From NCBI GenBank assembly GCA_041736255.1, contig JBGSTZ010000103.1, forward strand, positions 1 to 34,718: DNA of 34,718 nucleotides, given 5' to 3'. Below the pieces are notes generated by a model. That model had not been told where the DNA came from and did not search any database. It worked only from the letters and a program-made list of their open reading frames with translations. The DNA comes from AVCC01 sp041736255. GTDB taxonomy: Bacteria; Pseudomonadota; Gammaproteobacteria; Burkholderiales; Burkholderiaceae_D. Numbering within the stretch: the first letter of the stretch is position 1; each line of letters starts with the position of its first letter. Both the position numbers and the translations under genes were made by a program. Positions 14,721 through 22,449 of the stretch are shown in pieces.

Positions 14721-17714
14721 TTAACTACGTGTTTCGACCTGTGATAATGGCTCCGTAGGCAATGATGGCAAAGGCTTGCGATCCCGATGCACTTCTATGG
14801 GTGGAGCAATTTTTTCAGCAGATTCTCTTGCAGCGCGCAATTTCTCTGGATCCGTAGTCGCTTGCATAAGACCAGCCGAGGCAAGCATCTGCTGTAAATC
14901 AGTAGCGGTGTCAGGTTTTGAAGCTGTTGATACTAACGCAGATGCAGTCGGTGTTTTCTCTTCACTAGTTACAGCTTCGGAAACTTCAACTGGGACTGCT
15001 AACTCAACGACCTCAGCCGGAGTAACAACCTCAGCCGGAGCAATCACCGCAACCGGAGCAACGACATCGTCCTCAGCCGGAACAACGACCTCAACTGGAG
15101 TAATCTCAACTGGAGTAATCACATCAACCTGGACAACGGCCTCGGTCGGAGCAGCCACCTCAACTGGAGTAGCTGACTCGTTTGATGCCATTTCGGTAGC
15201 AACAATCTCAATAGGTAATGTGGCAACAGCAACCGGCGCTACTATAGCCGGAGTTATCTCGTTCTGGATTGTAGTAGTAGAGGCTACAGCAGGAATGGAT
15301 TCAGATACTACTGGGGTTGATTGGACCATACTGGCCCAGCTTGAATCAACCGGCGCAGCAGTAACCTCCTCGGTAACTGCAACGATATCGCCGGATTCCA
15401 GTTCGTCGCCTGCTTCACGATCGCGACGATTGCGGTTGCGGCCGCCACGACGGCGACGACGACGCGGTTCATCTCCCTGTTCACTGGTTTCTGCGTTTGT
15501 TAGTGCAGCATCTTCCGTAACCGGTGCGCTGACATTCATATTGTCGGGTACCAGTATTGGTGCCGCGACAGTGATGGATGTCGCACTTTCGCTAACAGTC
15601 AATGGTATTGCAGCAAGCGGTAAAGCTTCTTCAATTTTTGACTCTACAACATCAGAATCCTTATTTTCGACGCGGTTGCGTGGTTGGCGCTCCCCACTAT
15701 TGCGACCACGACGACTTTCATTTCCTTCTTCAGCATCCCGTGGTGGCCTTGGTTGGCGTGGCGGACGTGGGGTACGTACTTCCGTGATCTCTGCGGCGAC
15801 AGGCTTGACTACTTCGTCACCGACATCCAAGCGTCCAGCTTCACGTTCTTCACGGTTGCCACGGTCTTTGCCATTGCGGCCACCACGACTACGCTGTCCC
15901 CGGCTGGTACGCTCATTACGTTCAGGGCTCGTTTGTGTTTTTTCTTCGGTAACAATTGCTGGAGGTGTAACGGTCGTGAGTGGTTTTTTACCGAACAACA
16001 AGTCCATAAATTTGTTTAGGAAACCTCCCTTGGCCGGTTTTTTTGCTTCTTCAGCAGCAGCTCTAGCTAATGATGCGGCTACCGGCGTGCGATCGACCAG
16101 AGGTGCCGGCTGTGACGGCGTGATTCCTTTGACAACGGCTTCTTGGCGTGGTTTTATTTCTTCTTTCTGGCGCTTGCCGTAACTAATGTCGGTCTCAGCC
16201 TCTTCTACCATCGTATAGCTGGCCTGACTTTCTTCCAAGCGCGGATCGTCCAGTTTTATACGTTCGAGCTTGTAGTGCGGCGTTTCCAGATGCTTGTTCG
16301 GAATCAGGATTACAGTGACGCGATGACGCGTTTCGATTTTCAGTATTTCACCACGTTTCTCGTTCAGGAGGAAAGCAGCTACGTCTACTGGAGCCTGTAC
16401 ATGGATAGCGGCCGAATGTTCCTTCATGGCTTCTTCCTGGATGATACGCAGGACTTGCAAAGCGGAGGATTCAGTGTCGCGGATATGGCCAGTGCCGTTG
16501 CAGCGCGGGCAGGTTACATGGCTGCCCTCTGAAAGCGAAGGGCGCAAGCGCTGGCGTGACAATTCCATTAGTCCAAAGCGGGAAATTTTCCCCATCTGAA
16601 CCCGGGCACGATCAAAATGCAACGCATCTTTTAAACGTGTTTCAACTTCACGCTGATTTTTCGCATTCTCCATGTCGATGAAATCGATCACGATCAAACC
16701 GCCCAGATCCCGCAGACGCATTTGGCGGGCAACTTCCTCGGCCGCTTCAGCGTTGGTATTGAAAGCAGTAGCTTCGATGTCCGATCCGCGTGTTGCACGT
16801 GCTGAGTTGACATCGACTGATACCAATGCTTCAGTATGGTCAATCACAATCGCGCCGCCAGACGGCAATGGCACTGTGCGCGAATAAGCGGTTTCGATCT
16901 GATGTTCAATCTGGAATCGGGAAAACAGCGGTACATCATCGCTATAGCGTTTGACACGATGCACCATGTCGGGCATCACATGGCTCATGAACTGATGAGC
17001 CTGTTCGTAAATGCTATCGGTATCAATCAGAATTTCACCGATGTCTGGCTGGAAATAATCTCGAATGGCGCGTATCACCAATGAAGATTCTTGATAAATC
17101 AGGAATGCGCCCGGGGCCGATTTGCCTGCACCTTCAATCGCACGCCAGAGCTGCATCAGATAATTTAAATCCCATTGCAGTTCATCTACATTACGGCCAA
17201 TCCCTGCGGTTCTGGCAATGACTGACATACCACTTGGCAAGTCCAGCTTGTCCATGGTTTCGCGCAGTTCCTGGCGGTCTTCACCTTCTACTCGGCGCGA
17301 AACACCGCCGCCGCGCGGGTTGTTCGGCATCAATACCAGGTATCGGCCAGCCAGCGATACGAAAGTGGTTAAAGCGGCGCCTTTGTTGCCACGCTCCTCT
17401 TTTTCCGCCTGTACCATGATTTCTTGGCCTTCACGCAGGGCGTCCTTAATCGACGTATTGCGAACATCGACGCCTTCCTTGAAGTAGCCGCGCGCGACTT
17501 CCTTGAAAGGCAGAAAGCCGTGACGCTCTTCACCATAATTGACGAAGCAGGCCTCCAGAGAAGGTTCGATGCGGGTAATGATGCCTTTATAGATATTCGA
17601 CTTGCGCTGTTCGCGTCCAGTCGCTTCGATATCGATATCAATGAGTTTTTGTCCATCGACAATGGCGACACGCAACTCTTCTTGCTGCGTGGCATTAAAC
17701 AACATGCGTTTCAT
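14721..17714 (-). CDS. rne: Ribonuclease E
   Basis: A 997-residue RNase E, the endonuclease of mRNA decay and 9S/tRNA processing, and scaffold of the degradosome. Catalytic half (1-530): RNase H-like start MKRMLFNATQQEELRVAIVD, S1 domain about 36-120 (IYKGIITRIEPSLEACFVNY), 5' sensor region, DNase I-like domain with the two metal-binding aspartates Asp301 (SVDVNSAR) and Asp344 (IVIDFID), and the zinc link CPRCNGTG (Cys402, Cys405). C-terminal half: Arg-rich tracts near 610-680 (RGQRSRGGRNGKDRGNRE, RRRRRGGRNRNRRDRE near 755) for RNA binding, then a low-complexity Ala/Val/Pro/Glu stretch at about 825-930. The ATG at 17714 has GGAG upstream. Divergent from rluC, as in many proteobacteria. Confidence 0.96.
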   Translation of the reverse strand: MKRMLFNATQQEELRVAIVDGQKLIDIDIEATGREQRKSNIYKGIITRIEPSLEACFVNYGEERHGFLPFKEVARGYFKEGVDVRNTSIKDALREGQEIMVQAEKEERGNKGAALTTFVSLAGRYLVLMPNNPRGGGVSRRVEGEDRQELRETMDKLDLPSGMSVIARTAGIGRNVDELQWDLNYLMQLWRAIEGAGKSAPGAFLIYQESSLVIRAIRDYFQPDIGEILIDTDSIYEQAHQFMSHVMPDMVHRVKRYSDDVPLFSRFQIEHQIETAYSRTVPLPSGGAIVIDHTEALVSVDVNSARATRGSDIEATAFNTNAEAAEEVARQMRLRDLGGLIVIDFIDMENAKNQREVETRLKDALHFDRARVQMGKISRFGLMELSRQRLRPSLSEGSHVTCPRCNGTGHIRDTESSALQVLRIIQEEAMKEHSAAIHVQAPVDVAAFLLNEKRGEILKIETRHRVTVILIPNKHLETPHYKLERIKLDDPRLEESQASYTMVEEAETDISYGKRQKEEIKPRQEAVVKGITPSQPAPLVDRTPVAASLARAAAEEAKKPAKGGFLNKFMDLLFGKKPLTTVTPPAIVTEEKTQTSPERNERTSRGQRSRGGRNGKDRGNREEREAGRLDVGDEVVKPVAAEITEVRTPRPPRQPRPPRDAEEGNESRRGRNSGERQPRNRVENKDSDVVESKIEEALPLAAIPLTVSESATSITVAAPILVPDNMNVSAPVTEDAALTNAETSEQGDEPRRRRRRGGRNRNRRDREAGDELESGDIVAVTEEVTAAPVDSSWASMVQSTPVVSESIPAVASTTTIQNEITPAIVAPVAVATLPIEIVATEMASNESATPVEVAAPTEAVVQVDVITPVEITPVEVVVPAEDDVVAPVAVIAPAEVVTPAEVVELAVPVEVSEAVTSEEKTPTASALVSTASKPDTATDLQQMLASAGLMQATTDPEKLRAARESAEKIAPPIEVHRDRKPLPSLPTEPLSQVETRS
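15000..15240. repeat. Imperfect internal repeats in the rne C-terminal coding region
   Basis: On the plus strand short units of the type acctcagccggagtaac recur many times with changes, encoding Pro-Val/Ala-Glu-Val steps (PVEITPVEVV, PAEVVTPAEVV) at residues about 825-905. This looks like an expanded intrinsically disordered linker, known to vary fast in RNase E tails. Confidence 0.7.
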
Positions 17715-18287
17715 GTATATGCTCCATGGCCAAAAGGCCAGCTAAATACTGCCTGTTCTGTTTGCTAACAGAGGGCAAATGTATAGGGATGCACGCGAAA
17801 CGATAGCTTGGGGAGGGAATTGCCTTATTCTGAAAAAGACGGGCCATAGGCGCCGAATTCAACATGGGGCGCGGATGGAGTCAATCTGGTTGCCGAGTGT
17901 GTACATCGCCAGTGGTGCTTCTGTCGTCGAATCTATCGATTCAGATGCATGACGGTGCGCAGTTAAAATGAGCTAAACAAATTTCGGGTTTAGCGAAAGC
18001 GGCAATAGTAATCAACCACATCAACCAGCAAGTTTTCTTTTTATATTTAGTATGAAAGTAGACTTACCGGTAATATATTCTTGTAATCCAAGCAATCTTT
18101 TTTAGCATTCTTTGCGTTATCCGATTACAACAACGGTGCAACCTTGATTCGCAGAGGATGATGCGTACACAACTTTTCCACCGAATTTGCAAATTGGCGA
18201 GGCCAGTGGATACGCCCCTGTGTAGAATGTCTTTATTCTTACACTCGCCACGGTTATTAACTGAAGCGAATTGATTATATATTCAAA
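17715..18287. other. Divergent rne/rluC intergenic region
   Basis: 573 bases without a gene. It must hold both promoters and probably a long rne 5' leader, which in E. coli mediates autoregulation. I see a ggccttttggcc hairpin (minus strand) just before the rne ribosome site and an imperfect inverted repeat at 18220-18244 near rluC. No promoter can be fixed with confidence. Confidence 0.5.
18220..18244. repeat. Inverted repeat upstream of rluC
   Basis: gtgtagaat (18220-18228) faces attcttacac (18235-18244) with a six-base spacer and one bulged base. It lies 43 bases before the rluC ATG, so it may be an operator or a leader hairpin. Confidence 0.4.
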
Positions 18288-19289
18288 ATGAAGGACTTAA
18301 TGAGATTTTCTGGGAATGAGGCTCAAAAGCCGGTTTGTCATCCGGAGTCACAAAACCAGTCTCCAGCGCGATTCGTTAATATTGCTGAAGAAGAAGCAGG
18401 GCAACGGATTGATAATTTCCTTCTGCGTGTATGTAAGGGTGTGCCAAAAAGCCATATTTACCGTATTTTGCGTTCCGGCGAAGTCCGTGTGAATAAAGGG
18501 CGAATTGATCAAATGTATCGTTTGCAGTCGGGGGATATGGTGCGTATACCACCGATTCGCCTGTTGGAAAAAAAAGTGCAGTCGGCACCTGGCGCAGAAT
18601 TCAAAATATTGTTTGAGGATAATTATCTTCTTGTGATCGATAAACCGGCAGGCGTAGCTGTCCATGGCGGCTCTGGAATAAGTTATGGCGTGATAGAGCA
18701 ATTGCGTGCAGCCCGTCCGGATGCAAAATTCCTAGAGTTGGTGCATCGACTTGACCGCGATACTTCTGGTATTTTATTGTTGGCCAAAAAACGTTCTGCT
18801 TTGGTGAACATGCATGAACAGATCCGTGAAGGATTACTGGATAAACGTTATTTGGTTCTCGTGCATGGTGATTGGCAAAATCAGCGGCAACATATCAAAT
18901 TACCTTTATTTAAATACACCACATCCGAAGGTGAGCGCAGGGTGCGTGTGCAGGCTGACGGCTTGGCATCCCATACCGTGTTTACGCTATTAAGAAGGTA
19001 TGGTGCGTTTGCATTACTTGAAGCTGAATTGAAAACAGGCCGCACACACCAGATTAGGGTGCATTTGTCTTCAAGCGGATTTGCGATTGCTGGCGACGAT
19101 AAATATGGGGATTTTGCCCTCAATCGTGCGTTGTTAAAAGCGACTGACGCGCGTGGCGCGCTTAAACGTATGTTTTTACATGCGTATCAGATTACTTTTA
19201 CGCATCCCGAAACTGGTAAGCCTGTAACATTAAAAGCGCCACTGGCGCCGGCATGTGAAAATTTCTTGAAAAGCATGGTGCCTGTTTGA
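18288..19289 (+). CDS. rluC: 23S rRNA pseudouridine synthase (RluC-type)
   Basis: A 333-residue RluA-family enzyme; RluC makes pseudouridines 955, 2504 and 2580 of 23S rRNA. An S4-like domain at about 37-95 (GQRIDNFLLRVCKGVPKSHI, RSGEVRVNKGRID) is followed by the catalytic domain with VIDKPAGVAVHGGSG at 116-130 and the active-site motif LVHRLDRDTSG (Asp156), then ELKTGRTHQIRVHLSS and a C-terminal PETGKPVTLKAPL. The S4 domain and position divergent to rne support RluC over RluD or RluA. No obvious Shine-Dalgarno; start ATG at 18288. Confidence 0.93.
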   Translation: MKDLMRFSGNEAQKPVCHPESQNQSPARFVNIAEEEAGQRIDNFLLRVCKGVPKSHIYRILRSGEVRVNKGRIDQMYRLQSGDMVRIPPIRLLEKKVQSAPGAEFKILFEDNYLLVIDKPAGVAVHGGSGISYGVIEQLRAARPDAKFLELVHRLDRDTSGILLLAKKRSALVNMHEQIREGLLDKRYLVLVHGDWQNQRQHIKLPLFKYTTSEGERRVRVQADGLASHTVFTLLRRYGAFALLEAELKTGRTHQIRVHLSSSGFAIAGDDKYGDFALNRALLKATDARGALKRMFLHAYQITFTHPETGKPVTLKAPLAPACENFLKSMVPV

Positions 19290-19393
19290 CCGCGCTGCTT
19301 TAAATGGATACGACACTAGCGCACCTAAATTTTTAGCGCTAAATGACATATAACTTATGAATTAATGGAGCGGCAGCATGTTCTGTCAAAAAA

Positions 19394-20053
19394 ATGGCAA
19401 GAAAGCAATTTGATTTAATCGTCTTCGATTGGGATGGCACCTTAATGGATAGCACGGCGACTATCGCCAAATGCATTCAGGCATCGGCTAGGGATCTGGG
19501 CTTGCCGATACCGGACGACAAAATGGCATCACACGTGATTGGTTTAGGTTTGCAGGAAGCCATGGAGGCAGCACTGCCGAGTGTCGACCCCAAATACTAT
19601 CCGCGCATGATAGAACGTTATCGTTACCATTATGTGACCAAAGACCACGCATTAACCTTATTCGAAGGCGTTCCTGAGATGCTGGCCGAGTTATCACAAG
19701 AAGGGTATTTTCTTGCGGTTGCAACCGGCAAAAGTAGAGTTGGATTGAACCGGGCCCTTGACGCTGTCAATTTACTGTCTTTGTTTGATGCGACACGTTG
19801 TGCAGATGAAACCTTTTCCAAACCGCATCCAGCTATGTTGCAAGAGATAACCCGTGAGCTTGGCCAGGACATCAAGCGTACGGTCATGATCGGTGACACC
19901 ACCCATGATTTGCAGATGGCTGCAAATGCAGGTGCCGCTGGTATTGCCGTAGAGTATGGCGCGCATCCAGAACATCAATTGAGGACGTTCAATCCGTTGT
20001 TTTCAGCTAGCTCAGTACCATTGTTATATGACTGGTTAAATCGGTATGCGTAA
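19394..20053 (+). CDS. HAD-family hydrolase, phosphoglycolate phosphatase-like
   Basis: A 219-residue HAD phosphatase. Motif I is VFDWDGTLMDS (nucleophile Asp12, acid/base Asp14), motif II AVATGKSR near residue 113, motif III lysine in FSKPHPAML, and motif IV VMIGDTTHDLQMAANAG near 160-180. The helical cap after DWDGT is of the Gph/PGP type. The substrate is unknown; small phosphate esters are likely. The start at 19394 sits in a run of seven A bases and lacks its own ribosome site; a well-placed ggag serves an out-of-frame ATG at 19378 instead. The next gene begins directly after its stop. Confidence 0.88.
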   Translation: MARKQFDLIVFDWDGTLMDSTATIAKCIQASARDLGLPIPDDKMASHVIGLGLQEAMEAALPSVDPKYYPRMIERYRYHYVTKDHALTLFEGVPEMLAELSQEGYFLAVATGKSRVGLNRALDAVNLLSLFDATRCADETFSKPHPAMLQEITRELGQDIKRTVMIGDTTHDLQMAANAGAAGIAVEYGAHPEHQLRTFNPLFSASSVPLLYDWLNRYA

Positions 20054-20431
20054 ATGAATATACTTGATGTAATCATTCCCATCTGTCGTTCGGATGAGGT
20101 CCTGGAAGGTGGGAATGGGGTGCGTTTCCCCGTTACTGCGGGTGGAGAAGATGCCGTGGGTTTCGTCGTGCGTCATAAGGGTGTTGTGCATGGATTCTTA
20201 AACCGCTGCGCGCATGTCCCAATGGAACTCGATTGGACGCCCGGTGTTTTTTTTGAATCTAGCGGCTCGTATCTGATGTGTTCAACACATGGCGCGCTTT
20301 ATACGCCAAGTACAGGAAAGTGCGCCGGAGGACCTTGTCATGGTGCCAGCTTACGGGCTATTACAGTCTTTGAAGTTGACAACCAAATTTCTTGGCGGCC
20401 GGATGACTATATTCGACCTGCAATGGCCTGA
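20054..20431 (+). CDS. Rieske (2Fe-2S) domain protein
   Basis: A 125-residue ferredoxin-like Rieske protein. The cluster ligands are Cys and His in NRCAHVPMELDW (CxH) and Cys and His in YLMCSTHGALYTPSTG (CxxH); a GPCHGASLRAI segment closes the domain. No transmembrane helix or oxygenase domain is present, so it resembles soluble electron carriers or stand-alone Rieske proteins rather than bc1 subunits. The ATG directly follows the HAD gene stop (taaatg), implying translational coupling. The partner enzyme is not evident in this window. Confidence 0.85.
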   Translation: MNILDVIIPICRSDEVLEGGNGVRFPVTAGGEDAVGFVVRHKGVVHGFLNRCAHVPMELDWTPGVFFESSGSYLMCSTHGALYTPSTGKCAGGPCHGASLRAITVFEVDNQISWRPDDYIRPAMA

Positions 20432-20595
20432 GACAATATTTCGGCAGTTAAACAACAGTAATTATTCCCTTCATTTTTTCGTAAGTATTCTATAAATCGC
20501 TTTGAAGCCACGTTTGTATTTTGCCCATTCAAGCAAACACAAATAATTAAACCATAAGAGATAATGGGTTTGACCGCTTATCAAGGAAGAATTCA

Positions 20596-21558
20596 ATGGA
20601 CCAAATGAAATCCGATGTTAAAAAAGATGGATGGGAACGTGAAATGTTGGAAAAACTGGCTTTTTCCAATATCAAGGAACAACGCTCTAGCCGTCGTTGG
20701 GGAATTTTTTTCAAATTATTAACCCTTTTCCTCTTTTTTTACGGTATTTGGCAAATATCCAATCTGGGTGGTGCCGATATGCGAAAACAGGGTCGTCATA
20801 CCGCTTTGGTAGAAATTAATGGGACGATTGAAGCCGGCGGCAGTGGTGGTGCCGATGTGGTCAATTCTGCGCTGGATAATGCGTTTTCTGCAGATTCGTC
20901 CGTCGGTGTAATTTTACGTATCAATAGTCCAGGAGGCAGTCCAGTACAGGCCGGCATGATCAACGATGAAATCGTGCGGATGCGCAAAACGTACCCAGGT
21001 AAACATCTTTATGTTGTCGTTGAGGAAGTATGTGCTTCCGGTGGTTATTACATTGCTGCGGCTGCAGATAAAATTTATGTCAATAAAGCCAGTATCGTTG
21101 GTTCTATTGGTGTGCTGATGGATGGTTTTGGCGTTTCCGGTTTGATGGAAAAACTTGGTGTTGAACGCCGCTTGCTCACAGCAGGAAGCAACAAAGGTTT
21201 TATGGATCCATTTTCGCCGCAATCTAAAAAAGATAAAATTTTTGCGCAATCCATGCTGAATGAAATTCACGCGCAATTTATTGATGCAGTCCGCAAAGGT
21301 CGCGGAGCGCGATTGAAAGAGTCCCCCGAGATATTTTCCGGATTATTCTGGAGTGGAGCAAAAGCCATTGAATTAGGCTTAGCTGACGGCTTGGGTACCG
21401 TTGATATGGTTGCTCGTGAAGTAATCAAGGCTGAGGATATAGTCGATTACACCGAGCATGAAGGCTTGCCTGACCGTGTCTTGAAAAAATTTGGGGCTGC
21501 AATAGGTGCTGCTGTAATTAAGTCGACTTGGCAGGGTACGCAGCCGATCTTGCGATAA
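20596..21558 (+). CDS. sppA: S49-family signal peptide peptidase (SppA, short type)
   Basis: A 320-residue membrane-bound serine protease that degrades leftover signal peptides. One membrane helix at about residues 38-55 (FFKLLTLFLFFYGIW) after a charged cytoplasmic tail. The fold elements are LRINSPGGSPVQAG, the nucleophile Ser148 in VCASGGYYIAAAAD, SIVGSIGVLM, and the general base Lys200 in TAGSNKGFMDPFSP, close to Ser147/Lys199 of Bacillus SppA. Length equals the single-domain bacterial form, not the 618-residue E. coli enzyme. The ATG at 20596 has AAGGAAG at 20583-20589. It ends the rluC-linked cluster; a terminator follows at 21671. Confidence 0.92.
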   Translation: MDQMKSDVKKDGWEREMLEKLAFSNIKEQRSSRRWGIFFKLLTLFLFFYGIWQISNLGGADMRKQGRHTALVEINGTIEAGGSGGADVVNSALDNAFSADSSVGVILRINSPGGSPVQAGMINDEIVRMRKTYPGKHLYVVVEEVCASGGYYIAAAADKIYVNKASIVGSIGVLMDGFGVSGLMEKLGVERRLLTAGSNKGFMDPFSPQSKKDKIFAQSMLNEIHAQFIDAVRKGRGARLKESPEIFSGLFWSGAKAIELGLADGLGTVDMVAREVIKAEDIVDYTEHEGLPDRVLKKFGAAIGAAVIKSTWQGTQPILR

Positions 21559-21670
21559 ATGATAGGAATGCATTTAAGATTGGCAAGAGATGCCGATTCC
21601 AATTGCATGCAATGCAGTTACATTAATTTTAGGCCCCTGAGTAGAAAACTTCTAAATGCAAGAAAATGAA

Positions 21671-21699
21671 AGCGGCGGCGCAGTACCGCCGTTTTTTTT
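21671..21699 (+). terminator. Terminator after sppA
   Basis: cggcgg (21673-21678) pairs with ccgccg (21686-21691) around a 7-base loop, followed by eight T bases. The remainder of the 392-base gap 21559-21950 holds the isc promoter region; a small open frame there (21666-21902) is not a gene. Confidence 0.75.
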
Positions 21700-21850
21700 G
21701 TGCTCCTTTCCGCCCTCGAATAACTTCTGCTGGCACAGTATCTTGGCAAAATGTGGCCATAAACGTGGCCATTAATCGTCCGACCCATCTTTCAGAAATA
21801 AATTTACATGCATCCGGATCAGGTTCCCCTTACCTATTCTTGGTGCTTGC

Positions 21851-21879
21851 CTGTCAGACTTACACAAGTTTGCTATACT
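21851..21879 (+). promoter_or_regulatory. Putative isc operon promoter
   Basis: CTGTCA at 21851-21856 (four of six to TTGACA), 17-base spacer, TATACT at 21874-21879. The expected start point near 21886 lies inside the IscR site, and about 65 bases of leader precede iscR. Confidence 0.55.
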
Positions 21880-21899
21880 TGACTAAATCGTTTGGGAAT
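21875..21899 (+). promoter_or_regulatory. IscR type 1 binding site
   Basis: The 25 bases starting atacttgactaaat match about 21 of 25 positions of the E. coli type 1 IscR consensus (ATASYYGACTRWWW then YAGTCRRSTAT); the mismatches are in the right half-site. It overlaps the -10 box and start point, fitting repression of the operon by [2Fe-2S]-IscR. Confidence 0.75.
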
Positions 21900-21950
21900 T
21901 AAGAAGTTTTAGATAGTTGCACGGAATGTGTTTCTAAGAATGGGGCTTTA

Positions 21951-22430
21951 ATGCGTCTGACAACAAAAGGCCGCTTTGCGGTAACTGCCATGATCGACTT
22001 GGCTTTGCGTCAGGATAATGGCCCTGTCAATCTGTCTAGCATTAGCCAGCGGCAGGAAATTTCACTTTCCTATCTCGAACAATTGTTTGGCAAGTTGCGC
22101 CGTCACAAGATCGTAGAATCCGTGCGCGGCCCTGGCGGAGGTTATAGCTTGGCACGCAAGGCTGAAGATGTCACTGTGGCAGACATTATAATTGCGGTTG
22201 ATGAGCCGCTTGATGCGACGCAATGTGGAGGCAAGGGAAATTGCAACCATTCGAAATCGGAATCCGGCGGGCGTTGCATGACGCATGATCTGTGGTCAAC
22301 CTTGAATGCAAAAATGGTCGAGTATCTCGATTCTGTATCGCTTCAGGATCTTGCTGACCAGCAAAGTCAAAATAATACTGAACAAAACGTGGTTGTCATG
22401 CAATCGCGCCATACCCACGTTGTCGCCTGA
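21951..22430 (+). CDS. iscR: Fe-S cluster assembly transcriptional regulator IscR
   Basis: A 159-residue Rrf2-family regulator. Winged helix at 1-65 (MRLTTKGRFAVTAMIDLALR; SLSYLEQLFGKLRRHKIVES; VRGPGGGYSLAR), a dimer helix, then the cluster ligands Cys92, Cys98, Cys109 and His112 (QCGGKGNCN...GGRCMTHDLW). The cluster-bound form represses the isc operon. The loop between the second and third cysteines has ten residues (NHSKSESGGR) against five in E. coli IscR. The ATG at 21951 is the family start; the ribosome site is weak. First gene of the isc operon. Confidence 0.96.
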   Translation: MRLTTKGRFAVTAMIDLALRQDNGPVNLSSISQRQEISLSYLEQLFGKLRRHKIVESVRGPGGGYSLARKAEDVTVADIIIAVDEPLDATQCGGKGNCNHSKSESGGRCMTHDLWSTLNAKMVEYLDSVSLQDLADQQSQNNTEQNVVVMQSRHTHVVA

Positions 22431-22449
22431 TGATATTTGGAGCTTAAGA

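Noticed and set aside
14776..16182. 468-codon open frame on the plus strand opposite rne
   Set aside because: It is an antisense shadow of the Arg-, Ala-, Val- and Glu-rich RNase E tail; its Ser/Thr/Arg-rich translation has no family pattern, and the rne frame has all expected domains.
21666..21902. 78-codon open frame between sppA and iscR
   Set aside because: It covers the sppA terminator and the isc promoter/IscR site, has no ribosome site and no recognisable protein pattern.
22306..22449. N-terminal 48-residue extension of IscS
   Set aside because: It overlaps iscR in another frame and no IscS has it; the ATG at 22450 has a proper ribosome site.
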